Shown here: positions 11,366 through 23,337 of the stretch, in pieces
How positions within the stretch are numbered: the first letter of the stretch is position 1
Layout of the letters: the number at the start of each line of letters is the position of its first letter
DNA from: Capillidium heterosporum
Taxonomy: Eukaryota > Entomophthoromycota > Entomophthoromycetes > Entomophthorales > Capillidiaceae
DNA: 64,000 nucleotides
NCBI GenBank assembly: GCA_016630905.1
Contig: WBMQ01000001.1
Span: 2,170,001-2,234,000, forward strand
Direction of reading: 5' to 3'
Notes under the pieces: generated by a model
Told to the model about the DNA's origin: nothing
Databases searched by the model: none
The model's input: the letters and a program-made list of their open reading frames with translations, nothing else
Translations under genes and position numbers: made by a program

Positions 11366-12313
11366 TAACATCATTTGTGCATTTAAAGATTATAAATAAA
11401 TAAAAAATTCAATTTACTTTAGAGTCTATACTCATATCCTACTTTTATTTATTTTTATATTGAAAGTTTATTTGTAGTAGGTATCGAAATACAAAAAGGT
11501 AGATCGCCATCTCATGAATCTGCTTGGAATTATACTGCTCAAAGTAAAATAGCTTGAACAGCTACATACGATATTTCTAGTACTTTTTATGGAATTATTC
11601 TACAAAATAACTGTATTTCAACGACTATTTTAGTTAAAATAATGTTGTATAGGACTAAATTAGGGTAGGTATGTAAGTTAGCACCTACAGCAAAGTTTAT
11701 TGAATATTTTATAATGAATCTACAAATTGTTGGGAACCTAAGTAGGATGCAAGGTAGGCTTGATGGGTGTCTTTGTAAAGCTGATCTAGAGCTAATCCTA
11801 TATATGATAAAAGTAGTAGAGATACCTTTTCATACTTTAAAAACTTCAATATATATTTGTAGAGCTTAAATCCAAATTTATGGCACAACTATACCCTACT
11901 TGTACAACCTGGAATCATTCCCTTATGTCTTTGAGGAAGTTTGTTGTTGGAATAAACCAGAATCCTGTTAAATATTTTGAACACGCTATATTAGAATAAA
12001 GTGGATTCGATGTCAAAACTTAATATAAGGCCTTCAAAACCATTTAAATATGTCGTATTTATCCAACTAATAGGTTGACTGATGCTGTTTTGTAGGATAC
12101 TGGAACTACAAATATTTTGGTAGAAAGGTAAACCTTAAAAAGCTTAGCAATAAGCTTCTACCTTCACAACTTCCTATTTTACTGTCACTTGCAAAATTTC
12201 TTGATATAGCCACATTTATAATATTTAGTGATTTTCGAAATATATTTTCTACTAGGAAAGCGGTAAGGGGGCCATATATCACTTTAACGAAAAATACCAA
12301 TCTAAAAAAATTA
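11366..12313. other. Spacer
   Basis: AT-rich, no gene supported. A CATATATCAC motif near 12268 could be the degenerate TATA element of copy 4. Confidence 0.4.
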
Positions 12314-12505
12314 ATGAAATTCCAGTCTCTGTGCCTATTGCTTCTCACTACCATAATCTTCTCCAAAAGTTTGCCTGCCAATAAAGATGCATCAGCAACT
12401 AGAGCCATCAACGAATCGAGTTTAGTAAGCTGAGGTATAGTTCGAACCATCGCTAAAGGGATTGGTGTTATAGATAAAGCTATCTTTGATAAGAAGAGTC
12501 GATAG
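12314..12505 (+). pseudogene. Amphipathic-peptide precursor copy 4, nonsense mutation
   Basis: Sixty-three codons, in frame from an ATG (MKFQSLCLLLLTTIIFSKS) to TAG, aligning end to end with copies 2 and 3. A single TGA sits at the codon that is the Arg before the mature peptide in the intact genes. The C-terminal helix (GIVRTIAKGIGV, then IDKAIFDKK) is otherwise continuous but has gained acidic residues. The nonsense change lies at the presumed processing site, so no mature peptide is made unless the stop is read through. Confidence 0.7.
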
Positions 12506-13218
12506 TTTTACAGCATCTGTGCTGAGTAGTGGTATTTAAGTATATGGCCATTTACATTTAATTCGATAAAATATGCTTGGTCTTAATAAACTTCTCATTA
12601 TTTAAATTAATTAGTAAATTAGGATGCTTTTTAACTAAAGGCATTTATTTTCCGTTAGAATCTATCTATTTATTGAATGCTTTGAACTATAGAGCTTCAT
12701 ACAAATATATATTAGATAGCAGTACTATTTAAAAAGGCTACATCACTTATTTCTAACATATATGGAAACTTGAAGTATTTTATTTCGAATTTATAATAAA
12801 TTTAGATATACATTGCATCTATTTAGTAGAATTGTGACCACCATATTCAAAGACAAACAAGAGTCAAAAATCTAAGAGACGGAAAATATACTTTTCAAAT
12901 GAGAAAAGGGAACTACGTACTAAACTATTTAGTAGTTTATTTATGATGCCACTACTATTATAGGTCGAATTGTAACCCAACATCTTTTAAATAAACGAAC
13001 TGTATACAATGTCAATTACAAGCCTCTATGTCCATACTAGATACTTTAACTGATAGATAAAAATGACAAATATAATCCAACAAATAGCTAAATATATTGC
13101 TTAGAATATCATTTCGATCAATTATCTTTATAGAATTGTAGGCATTCTCAAATTAAAGTGCTTTATTTAAAGGAATCCATATATTTATAATAGCATACAT
13201 CCATCAGTTACGATTAAA
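12506..13218. other. Spacer
   Basis: AT-rich, with no gene or repeat recognised. Confidence 0.4.
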
Positions 13219-13410
13219 ATATAATTTCAATATTTGTACCTTCTCCTTACCATTACCTTCATTCTCGCAAACAGTTTACCTATCAGTGAAACTGATTTAA
13301 TACTTAGGAACGTCAACAAGCCTAGTTTAGATGATAGAAATCTGTTCACTCACATTACTAAAGGAATTTTAACTACAGATAAGGCCATATATAATAAGGC
13401 TAAGGGTTAA
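13219..13410 (+). pseudogene. Amphipathic-peptide precursor copy 5, start lost
   Basis: The alignment to copies 2-4 is full length and in frame. The position of the ATG reads ATA and the next codon (Lys in the others) reads TAA. From there the signal-like segment (FQYLYLLLTITFILANSLP), pro-region and C-terminal part (HITKGILTTDKAIYNKAK) are open to TAA at 13408-13410. The mature region has lost most of its cationic amphipathic character. A dead and older copy. Confidence 0.65.
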
Positions 13411-14371
13411 GTTTGTAAATGCCCGTGCTATATCAGTTACTTTCAAGCACTTGGCATTTAGTTTAGCTCTAGTTATATACGATGTCATAATAAACTTTTA
13501 CTTATATATATGTAAACATGACATATATATCACCTTTGTCCAGGTTTATGCGTAAGATAAGTATATTTTAACTTGAACTAAATTGTAAATACTCTTGAGT
13601 TGTAAAAATATTTTTAAAGCATATCAAACTATATTTTGCATTTGTGCCAATACTTGAAGCTGGTTTAGTCAATTAAATTTGCACAACTTTAGTATAAAGT
13701 ATAGAATGATAAGAAATCAAGAATAATAAGAATCACAGTGAACTAATATGAAATTTTTTGTGCATAACTGTGTACTTTATAAAAAACGGTTAGGTATAGC
13801 CATACCTGGCCCTTATCAACTTCAATATCCATACTATGTATTAGTAATTCATATCGCCAAAAACTTGGTATTTGTAATCCATAATTTAGAATCCGAGCGA
13901 TCCGGTTCAGGATTAGCAGATGAGATTTTATAGTTGCATTTGATGAGCTGAGCCTATTAATTTGGAACTAGATGATATTCTCCAAGTTTACAACCAAAAG
14001 GTTACTGCCCAACCTCCCAAAACAGGACAATTTACCTGAACTATAAAAGGAAACTACATAGTTTAAAGAGTGACGAGAATATGGAAAAGCCTACATATCA
14101 TTTTATGATGACACCAACCGTTTAGAACCATAGTTTGGTTTTAGGCTATTTCATTGGATTAAAATTGTAGCTATCCAAGTCTAAAATCAAAAGATCAAGA
14201 CGTTATACTTCCACATTCGCGTATACTGGGCTCATCCTCCTATAAATTTCTAAGCAAAGTGCTCTTGAAATACACGAATGAGAGAGGTGCCACACAACTT
14301 TGAGAACAAAAAAAGTATAAATAGGTTGAATAAGCTTCCATCAAAAGCCATCAAAGTTAACAAAATCGAAA
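13411..14371. other. Intergenic with GST promoter
   Basis: A 61-codon open frame at 13748-13933 is not convincing. A TATAAATA motif near 14316-14323 lies about 50 bp before the first GST start codon. Confidence 0.45.
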
Positions 14372-15166
14372 ATGTCCATTGGTGTAAGTTTTTCGCTTCG
14401 AATTCAAAAGCAACTAACCAAAACCCACCAATATAGACTCTATACGGTCAGGCTGGTAACCCAAGGGTAAAAAACAAACCAAAGTATTAGCTAACATCAA
14501 TCAGTTTAGCAAATCAAGCATCGTGGCTACCCTCTCCAACATCGAATTGACTACTATCGCAGACTTCCAGATGAAGGATACCAAAAGTGAATCTTACAAA
14601 GCCAAATTTCCTTTAGGTCAAGCCCCCGGGTTTGAAACCTTGGATGGTAAACTTCTTACTGAATCAGGTGCCATAGCCTACTACGGTAACATTTCTTTCA
14701 AAACCATAAACTTACACCCACAGTTGCTGATCAGCTACCCAACAACCCCCTCCTCGGTAAAGACAGTTGGGAGCGTGCTGAAATTCTCAAATACTCTTTA
14801 ATAAGTGAATCGCAAATAATGGTTAACAATGCAGAAATCCTTTACCCATTCTTCAAAATGCGACCTTATCAACCTGATGTAGTCGATCGAGCTACTACCA
14901 AATTTACCACCTTGTTACAGCTTCTGGAAGATATTTTGAAATCGAACGGTGGCGAGTATATTTGTTGTGGTAGGCTAACTTTAGCTGATATCGAGCTGGT
15001 ATGCTCATTCCAGTTCTCCTTCATATTTTTCATCACCCCTGAGATGCGCCAGCAGTATTCTAATGTAACTAATTATTTCACCAAGCATATGGAAAACCCC
15101 ATATTCAAGGCCAACCTCCCTGGTTTACAGGAAAAAGGTTTGTGTAATGGTCCTTTGCAGTATTAG
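14372..15166 (+). CDS. GST-fold protein (EF1Bgamma-N-like), copy 1
   Basis: Glutathione S-transferase superfamily protein of 221 aa. Exons: 14372-14383 (four codons), 14437-14466 (ten codons, TLYGQAGNPR), 14505-14685, 14724-15166. The third exon's acceptor is the CAG at 14504, chosen because it gives FSKSSIVATL, which aligns with the two paralogues. The thioredoxin-fold half contains FPLGQAPGFET and LLTESGAIAYY (the P-E-S glutathione-binding region). The helical half contains NGGEYICCGRLTLADIELV, the usual GST N-capping motif. It resembles the GST domain of elongation factor 1B gamma but has no C-terminal eEF1G domain. Stress or xenobiotic conjugation is likely; substrate unknown. Confidence 0.8.
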
Positions 15167-15634
15167 ATAGTCGGGTAGAGTAGATAACGTGTATTTCATA
15201 AATATATAGTTATTTTTATCCGTTTTTTGCATTACTGGCTATTTTATATGCATATAGTTTGGTTTTTTACAAGAATATTTTGGTAAACCTCCGTTCCCAC
15301 TGATATAATACTTAATATAGTTCATTTTTGACTTTATTTATTGCATCCCATACCCACATACTTCCTATCTACATTCATCAACTAATTCCACAAAGTAGCC
15401 AATTTACCACATAGATAAAAGTATCTGAAGTTTACTCAACACTTTTTACCAGGAGCATCCATGTCCAAAATCTAAAACTATGATCAAGTGGACTTAGAAA
15501 ATATGTAGCCTATTCAATTCTTTGAGACCATGTGCCCATTCTGTCACCTTGCAGCTAATAAACTTTGGTAGCATTTATAAATAGTATTTAGCTTTTGACT
15601 ATTTACCTCTTTCATTTTCAAAAATTTATTCAAA
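15167..15634. other. Intergenic, GST copy 2 promoter
   Basis: AT-rich. A TATAAATA motif near 15575 lies about 60 bp before the copy 2 start codon. Confidence 0.45.
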
Positions 15635-16445
15635 ATGTCCATTGGTGTAAGTATTTCATATATCTAAAATTTAAATTCTAACCTATTCAAAATTTAGATT
15701 CTGTACGGTCAAGCTGATAATCCAAGGGTAAGTCTAAGAAATTAACTAAGTCTAAACGTTATCCAAGTTTTTAAAGTGTAGGATGGTAGCCACACTCTCT
15801 CAAGTCGAGATAACTACCCTACCTGACTTCAACACCGACCGTGATATTAAAAGTCAATCCTACCAACAGAAGTTCCCCTTGAGTCAAGCCCCAGGCTTCG
15901 AAACTACTGATGGCAAACTTTTGTCCGAGTCCTGCGCCATCGCTCAATACTGTAATTTTATATACATACACTTTATTAAATTTATAACTACAGTTGCTGA
16001 TCAAAAACCCAACAACTCCCTCCTGGGCAAAGATAGCTTCGAAAGAGCTGAAATCCTTAGATACGTCCTCATAAGTGAAGCTCAAATCATGCCCTGCGCC
16101 AAGCAGATCTTCTACCCCATGATCAAATACTATGACTACAATGAAGAAATAGTAAATCGAGCTTATGACCAGTTAAACGTCCTACTTCAGCATCTAGATG
16201 ATGTCCTCAAAATTAACGGTGGTGAGTTTATCTGCTGCAATCGGCTAACTTTGGCCGATATCGATATAGTAACTTCCTTACTCTATCCCTTCATTATCTT
16301 TATCCATCCTGAAATGCAAGCCAAGTATGCCAACCTGACAAAGTACTTTTTGAATTTGGTCGAACTGCCGGTGCTGAAGGACTATTTGTTTTTCGTCAAA
16401 GTTAAAGGATTGGCCAAAGGTCCTATCGAATACCTTAAGTCTTAG
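15635..16445 (+). CDS. GST-fold protein (EF1Bgamma-N-like), copy 2
   Basis: 225 aa from exons 15635-15646, 15698-15727, 15768-15951 and 15994-16445, with the same phases and the same four-codon and ten-codon microexons as the neighbours. Motifs: ILYGQADNPR, FPLSQAPGFET, LLSESCAIAQY, NGGEFICCNRLTLADIDIV. The third intron is 42 nt and could be read through in frame, but only splicing restores the family sequence (ADQKPNNSLLGKDSFERAEI). Clearly a tandem paralogue of the gene at 14372. Confidence 0.8.
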
Positions 16446-17134
16446 GAGGTGGGTGTTTAAAACTGCTCAAAGGCTAAAGTTTCCTATTAAATTTGCAGAT
16501 GTATTTGTTTAAAGTATGTGTATTTGCATCGTATATAGATCCATATTTATTAAGTTCAATTATCTGTAGCTGTAAATAAATACTTTCAAGTATAGAGTAG
16601 GAGGAAGGCTAAGGTGTTATGACATTGGTTTAGCAAAAATATTAGCTAATTCAGTCCAAGACTACTTTTCAAATCTGTTATATCACTCCCATTCAGAAGT
16701 AAGAAGTGAGCGCTAAACGGCAGTCTATTTCCTAACCTCAGCCTCATAACTTTGGCCATTCCCTCCTTTTATGTGTAAACTTTAAAATATCGATTTATTA
16801 TATAATCAATTTTGGGCTGCAATAGCATGATTTAGATCAGCTCGACACTTCAAGTACCCACCCCACAAGTCGGCAAGTTTCCCATTCAAATGATGTTGCT
16901 AATCGGTAGCACTTTGAAATCTTAACCTACATCTTTACAAATTTATTCGGTATTTCATTCATAATTGGTAGCAACTAACCTATATTACTAGCCTTCTAAT
17001 ATACTTGTGAAAATCGGGATCTGGGATTGCCGATTCAAATATTTGAAAATTTCAAAATATATCCGAATATCATCACTTTATGACACTATCTTCATCCTCA
17101 TTGAAGTTATAAATCACAGAACTCAACACTAAAG
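16446..17134. other. Intergenic
   Basis: No gene supported. A TATAAA-type motif near 17108 precedes the cysteine-rich gene. Confidence 0.4.
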
Positions 17135-17401
17135 ATGAAATTGCTTTCAAGTTGGTGGGTCATAGCCTTAATCTGGGCCTTTTATCTTTTTATCCAAAGT
17201 GTCGACAGCTGCAGATGCAGTTTCATACCTGGGTTATACTGTGGTGGTCGAACCAAAGGTAAGGATCCCAAGTTAGATGGCAATTGTGATTCCAACATCC
17301 TTTACTACTGTCTGATAGCTGGTGGTGAAGCCCAAATCTTGGGTAAATGTTTCTTATGTGAGGAGGTAGGAGCAAAAGGTCCTGACTTCTGCAACCTATA
17401 G
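17135..17401 (+). CDS. Secreted 8-cysteine protein, intact (family member 1)
   Basis: An 88-aa single-exon gene. Residues 1-24 form a signal peptide (LLSSWWVIALIWAFYLFI core). The mature chain has eight cysteines spaced C-x-C-x7-C-x14-C-x7-C-x12-C-x2-C-x10-C and ends two residues after the last cysteine. Hallmarks: SCRC at the mature N-terminus, GLYC, DGNC, LYYC and GKCFLC. Eight other copies, intact or broken, lie in this window. An even cysteine number with fixed spacing predicts four disulphides in a secreted protein. Function unknown; effector, wall or host-interaction roles are speculation. Confidence 0.75.
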   Translation: MKLLSSWWVIALIWAFYLFIQSVDSCRCSFIPGLYCGGRTKGKDPKLDGNCDSNILYYCLIAGGEAQILGKCFLCEEVGAKGPDFCNL

Positions 17402-17968
17402 AAAAACCAATACATTTTATTAATTAGCTATTAAATTGAAGTATTAATCTAGCCTATACATTTTGTAAAAGCTTCGTTTTTTTAGACCTTTGTGCATTAG
17501 GTTACTCTTTGACTAATTTAGTTTTCCTATCCTTACTATGTATCCGTCTTCAGTTCAAATTGATAAAGCTACCACACCAGATAAGGTGCTCAAGTCGATG
17601 AAAATCAGCACCTTCCAAATCAAAAGTTTGGATTCCATCGAACTAAATGAAGATTTAAATCCATTTTATTCAACTTCACATTACCTACGAGTTCACTCTT
17701 TAGCTTTACTAGAGACGTAGGTATCATATTTTTAGATTAGACTGATAAAATTGTAGGCTAGTTGGCAAAAATGCTAGATTAGTATAGCAAAATTAGCTAA
17801 TGAAGCTAACCAAGTTTCCGATTCAAAATTGAAATTTAACTTTAAGCAAATAAAACTATATGACAAATTCAATATATATATTGCTTGAAAATGGGTATAT
17901 AGTATAAATGCGCTTAAACTAGTTAGGTATATCAGAATAAAAAGAATAATATATATGCAAGTGTTTAT
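17402..17968. other. Intergenic
   Basis: A 60-codon open frame (17538-17720) has ordinary codon use but no upstream signal or recognisable domain. I do not call it. Confidence 0.35.
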
Positions 17969-18993
17969 TTAGTTATTAAAGGTGTCATTTTCTCCCTTTA
18001 AACAGCTGGTGATGTTTTTGATGCAATGTTCTACCAAACCTTTACGATCCTTAGGCTTGATCGTATTCTGTGCTTTTTAATTAGACCAGGTATATCTCCT
18101 TTACTCTTTCATTATCTTCTAGAAAAACTTTTAAGCTTACTAAATAGTGTTTTAATTAGGTTAAATATTGGAGAGTATGCTAATAAAAATAACAAGTATG
18201 GATTGAGTTGTTGAAAAGCTTTGATATTTATATTATGGTGGAGTTTAGCACTGCTCATAACTACAAACATTTCCCTATTATACTTACGATTCAACTTTTC
18301 AATAAACTCAGAAAAAAAATTTATCTATACTTTCAGTATCTCAATGCATTTTGAGTTAATAGCAGCAATAATGTAGATATTTTTAGCATGTTTGGTTTTA
18401 GTTAAAATGTGTGCCTTTTCCTTTTCTTGGACCTTGCTTTACCTGGAACCATACAAGCGTGGAAACCAGATTCATTTAAAAAATACAATTATCTACATAG
18501 TTGATTCCATTGGGTTGCAAACCTTTACAGTATTTTAGTCGATAATGTTGAGTTTTACTAAATTCTTGGTCTATTTCAACTGGTGAAGCTCGCTTTAGAG
18601 TTAAACATAGCTTATTATTGACATAGTTGCATATTGCTAGTAGATTAATAGAGCTCTCCTGTGGAAAGTCGTCTGCAAACTCCAACAATAGCTTATCCTT
18701 CAAATCTTCTAAAGTTAAAATACTTCATTTTCGTCGTCAATAGCATCCCTTAAAAACTCGCCATGATGATCCTTGATCTTTACTCTTTGTGCTTTCCCTC
18801 TAGGTTTATATTGTACTGTTTGGTGCTCGCCAAAGTAATCCAATATATTCCTAAAAGTTCGATTAGCTAGTATATATTTTAAACTAATCTCCTTGACACT
18901 TTTGAACCTTAAAATATAGTCATTAACTATCTACTTTCTAAGCTTCTCAGTTGTTTTGATTCTAAGGTTGCGAAGTTTATGTATAACAGCCAT
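17969..18993 (-). pseudogene. Dead IS630/Tc1-type (DDE_3) transposase
   Basis: Read on the minus strand from an ATG at 18991-18993, broken pieces in several frames line up with an IS630/Tc1-like transposase. An N-terminal HTH region is followed by the linker VQYKPRGKAQ and GEFLRDAIDDE. Next come INYVDNCIF and NESGFHACMVPGKARSKK (first catalytic block), FVVMSSAKLHH (second block), and LLFLLAYSPIFNLIKTLFSKLKS (third block, usually SPxxNPIE). The catalytic acids are changed in all three blocks (D to N, D to S, E to K), and several stops and frameshifts are present. I could not identify convincing terminal inverted repeats or TA duplications by eye. Confidence 0.75.
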
Positions 18994-19501
18994 TTATATT
19001 CAAGTGTAGAAATTTAAAGTAGAATATAAGGTTTGAAAGAATTCAAATCGTCATTATATATAATACTATGTACTATTGTAGCTATTAAGATATATGCTAT
19101 AAAGTTCAAGCTACTGTATTGCTACATACTCATTTTAATATGAGTGATATAAAGTTGATTTTAAATCACAATTTTTTGCTCTATCAAAGTTACCTTTTGA
19201 CAATTTGGTTTAAAAATACGATATCTACTTGGATGATATAAGCTTTCATCGGTTAAATGGACTGGTTTAATCCAGTTTTGGTCAAGTTTATTTCACATAC
19301 CATAGATCTTGGAAAATAAGCTTTAGCTGGCTTGTCAATTGATAGAGCTATTGAAATTGGTTAACCCTTATGACATAGACATTCAGCCTCATTTTTTAGA
19401 GCCTAAAGTCGCAGCATCTGTATATACCTTTCTCTTCGAATCTATATAAAAGTTTACCATTCCAAATTCTCTCATCCATTTTAAATAGTAATCATTAAAA
19501 G
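18994..19501. other. Intergenic, GST copy 3 promoter
   Basis: AT-rich. A TATATAAAA motif near 19442 precedes the copy 3 start. Confidence 0.4.
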
Positions 19502-20387
19502 ATGTCGTTTGGGGTAAGTATACTTTTTACTGAAGAGAAAAATGCAAACTAATTTTTAAATGAAACTTAGATCTTGTATGGACAAGCCGATAACCCAAGA
19601 GTAAGCCCATTTTAGTAAAGATGAATGGGTCGGCTAAACTTTTACCTACTTTTTCAGTTCCTAAAAGTCTGGATAACCGCCGCTTTATCCAAAGTCCAGC
19701 TGGATACCCTGCCTCACTTCCTAATGAAGGATCGGCTGACTGAGAGCTACAAGGCCAAATTCCCTTTGGGTCAAATACCCGGCTTGGAGACTAAAGACGG
19801 TAAACTTTTGACCGAGTCCTGTGCTATATCCCAATACCGTAAGGATTTTTATTTCTCATTTGATCCTTTTTATTAAACTATAAACTTATCCTCTATTTCC
19901 ATTCTATCCAGTTGCTGAACAACTTCCCCACAATCCTTTACTCGGTCAAGACAGCTGGGAACGAGCCGAAATTTTACGATTCACCTTGATATCCGAACTT
20001 CAAATCGGCATTCAAGCTCTGCATATCATGTACCCGCTCTTTGGGCTTCGAGAGTACAACGAAGATGTCGCCAATCGAGCTACTATCGAATTCAACAATC
20101 TACTCCAACTATTAGAGAATACTCTGCAATCGAATGGTGGAGAATTCATCTGCTGTGGTAGGTTAACTTTAGCTGATATCGATCTGGTAACCTCGTTGGT
20201 TTACCCGTTCCTGTTTATCATTACTCCAGAGATGCAAGAAAAGTTCAGTGCTTTGACCAAATACTTTTTAAAGTTGATGGAGGTGGAAGGGATTAAGGAT
20301 AAGGTTGGTTTTTGGAAGGAGCGGGGAGGCTTGTGTAAGGTAGCTTTACAGTATAAGAAAGTTGAACAGGATACAGTTCAACAGTAA
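19502..20387 (+). CDS. GST-fold protein (EF1Bgamma-N-like), copy 3
   Basis: 232 aa from exons 19502-19513, 19571-19600, 19658-19838 and 19912-20387. The N-terminal third reads ILYGQADNPR, then FLKVWITAALSKVQL, FPLGQIPGLET and LLTESCAISQY. The C-terminal half has NGGEFICCGRLTLADIDLV. It extends about ten residues beyond its paralogues (a Gln/Val-rich tail). It is separated from copies 1-2 by the cysteine-rich gene and the dead transposon, so the original tandem has been split by insertions. Confidence 0.8.
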
Positions 20388-21092
20388 GTAAAGACACGCA
20401 TTTATTTGTTTCTAGATTTAGCATAGTGAGGTTCTTGGCTACTTGTTCTTGATCCTTTTGTCTATATTATCCATTTTTGCATTGTCGTCGATATAAGTTA
20501 TAAATGTGACAAACTTTCCAAGAGAAAGAATCCACCCACTCAACAAACTTTTTACAAGGATGTTTGTGATATAAGCTTCCTACTACAAAATACAAATTGT
20601 TTTGATGTAAATAGGACAAACTTATCAGTTGCCATCTCAAGCATAAAAGACCATTAAGCAGACAAGCTTGCTTGATGTATATATAAATACGGCTCTCTAT
20701 AAAATATATGCCGTGCAGCGTATCTACTGCCAACCATTATATTCTTTCAACGATACATGAAATCCTTATCTATTTTTGTCGCCAAAGTCTGAACTTTTTC
20801 TCGAATGCTCCTCTCAAATTCGTTCCAAAGAAATTAGAAAATCAGCTGACCATGCCAGAAAGTATAAATAGGATCAGAAGGACCGAAATTCCATCGGTGC
20901 ATAAACCACTTGACACACAATGTGTTCTACTCCAATGACCCATAAAGCACAAATCCGAAGCATCATCTGATACAAAGTAATTTAGACTATTTCACACCAC
21001 CTACTTGTCTTCCAATCTTTCGAAAATTTCTTATAAATAGGCCATAAAACTCCCATTTTATAACCTTCGTCTCTCCCTAATTTTCAACAAGT
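20388..21092. other. Intergenic with M64 gene promoter
   Basis: No gene supported in about 700 bp. TATAAATA at 21032-21039 lies 53 bp before the next start codon. Confidence 0.45.
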
Positions 21093-22962
21093 ATGAGGTT
21101 CATTCCGATTACCTTCTTCCTAGGTCTAGTTACCAGCCAAGTGGTTTCCAATTTCAAGTAAACTCCACCTTTTACCACCCACAATACTAACTTACTTATA
21201 GTTCGGACTCCTCCAACTTCGAAGCCAAGGTCATCTTAAACGACGACAACACTTGTCACTTGCTCGATTATCAGCCCACCAACTTAGTCCATTTAACGGA
21301 AAGCAATCCCACCAAACTTTTGAAGTCCAAGTTGGCTCATTTCGAACATGAAGGGCAATCCGATTCCAACCTACCTGCTAATCTCCAAAGAACTACCTTT
21401 GTAGTCCAAGGTTTAAACCAAGAGGTGGTTGATAGCGAACTTTCCAAGCTATGTACTTCGATCACCAAGCCTCAAAGGCACCTAATCCGCAGAGCTGATA
21501 CCAAAGCTCCCTACACCGAAGTTCGTAAGATGCTATCTTCGGGCGACCCCAAGAACCGTATCGACATCGTATTTATGGGTGATGGCTACCAACTCGGTGA
21601 GAAGGACAAGTTCTTCAACGATATCGATGCTCTAGTCAAAAGTACTTGTTCAAATTACAACTGAATTCCTAACCTTCAATTCTAGAACTCTTCGAAGGCG
21701 TAACCTTCGAATCCTTCCTCCCTGTCTACAACGTATGGGGTGTCTTTGTGGAATCCAAGGATTCTGGAATCACTAAAGCCGACATCAAGAAGGACACCGC
21801 CTTCCAATTGTACCGACCTGGACAGGAGTTGCGTGCTATCTACTACCCTGACGAGACTCCCGATCTAGCTCGTTCATACTGCTCCTTAACTGGCCCCCAA
21901 GCCTGCGACTACCGTGTCATCATCGCCAACGACGAATTTTACGGTGGAGTAGGTGGAGATCTCATCATCTCGACCTCATCCAAACGTTCTGGCTCTGTAG
22001 TCTTGAACCACGAGATGGGCCACACCTTTGCCGACGTCGGTGACGAGTACGACAACTCTTACGCTTACTTTGGTGCCAACTCCCAAGACCTGATCACTGA
22101 CTTGAACCAGGTTAAATGGAGACACTGGATCGACGGTCCTGTCCAAGAGGAGAAGAGTGTCAACCGTTTGTTATTATATCCCTGGTACGACCTAGGTAAT
22201 GGACCTTACGTCGCCAACTTCACTTCAACTGGCGACCTATCCAGCTGGTTCCTACGTACTGGTCTGTCAGGTGCCGAGAAGGATGGTGTCTTACAGATTG
22301 AGCTGGACAACAAAGTTATCCCTTGGAAATCCCCTATGACGGTCGACAGAGTCTTTTACGAGTATCTCGGCAAGACCAAGTTGGAGAAGGGCCTACATAC
22401 TTTGAAGGTCAGTCAGTTAGTCAAGCCTCAGCCCGATGCCCCTAAGCGTATGGTCACCTCCATCACCTTCCACGAGTACGGCAAAGACTACCCCTTCCAC
22501 GGTGAAAAGTACTCTGTCTTCCCTACTTGGGATGATCACGGTGTCAAGCGATACCGCCCTACCAACGAGTTCTGTGTTATGCGTAACGTCACCAGCCCCA
22601 ACTTCTGTAAGGTATGTAAGGAATCTTTGTGGCTCCAGTACTTCCAACGTATCTCTTTGATTGATGACTTCAAGAACACTCGCTTAGTCTATACCGACAA
22701 AATCAAGGTTATGAAGTTCGACGTCACGTTATTGAAGCTGGGTCAGTTTAGGGAGAAGGGAAAGAAGGGAGAGCGTTTACAGTTGAGATGGTACAAGGGC
22801 GATCAGCTTTTGAGACAGTGGAACGATAAGACCAAGGTTATCTTGAAGCGGGAGAAGAATTGTCCCTTCGGTAACTATAAGCTGTTGGTGACTTTGATTT
22901 CGCCTGAAGTAAGAAAGGATGAGAAGCATCTACTCACTTCAACTGTCTTGTTCGGGTTCTAG
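21093..22962 (+). CDS. Secreted M64-family metallopeptidase
   Basis: About 593 aa from three exons: 21093-21157, 21202-21641 and 21686-22962. Exon 1 supplies a signal peptide (MRFIPITFFLGLVTSQVV), removed before the peptidase. The catalytic zinc motif is HEMGHTFADVGDEYD, the HExxH-x-x-x-x-x-GDEY signature of the IgA-peptidase M64 family. Preceding conserved blocks are DIVFMGDGYQLGEKDKFFND, LRAIYY and CDYRVIIANDEFYGG. The C-terminal portion after about residue 450 is a beta-rich domain without a recognised signature. Role: extracellular proteolysis, for nutrition or host tissue degradation by analogy. GC content rises within this gene relative to its flanks, which suggests high expression. Confidence 0.88.
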
Positions 22963-23337
22963 GCTGTTGAAACAATTAATTAATAAATAAATTTTACGCT
23001 ACTGTAGTATTTGGTTTAAAGTTTAGTCAACATACATGTATACTAGTTCATTTCTCCCTACTATAGATATTACCCATCTCCAAAATTTCTCAAAGGACAT
23101 AACCTAACCTACCTCTTCATAACTTTTGACTGCAGACGATATCAACTCCCAAGAGAGAGCTAAGGTAGAACTTTACTAACTCATCTATCAAAGATATATA
23201 ATTGGTTTAAAGGGAGAGCCATGGCTATCTCATCAAAGCTATGTCTGTAAAATTGAAATAGAAATCAAAACCAAACATTCAATACCAAAATTTTAAGAAA
23301 TATTACGTTTTCATCTTTATTTATAGGCCAAGCACAA
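22963..23337. other. 3' flank of the peptidase gene
   Basis: No gene recognised. AT-rich trailer and spacer before the cysteine-rich array. Confidence 0.4.

Noticed and set aside
13748-13933. 61-codon ORF as a sixth amphipathic-peptide relic
   Set aside because: Only a short stretch (FVIHNLESE) vaguely resembles the pro-region, and the signal and helix do not align.
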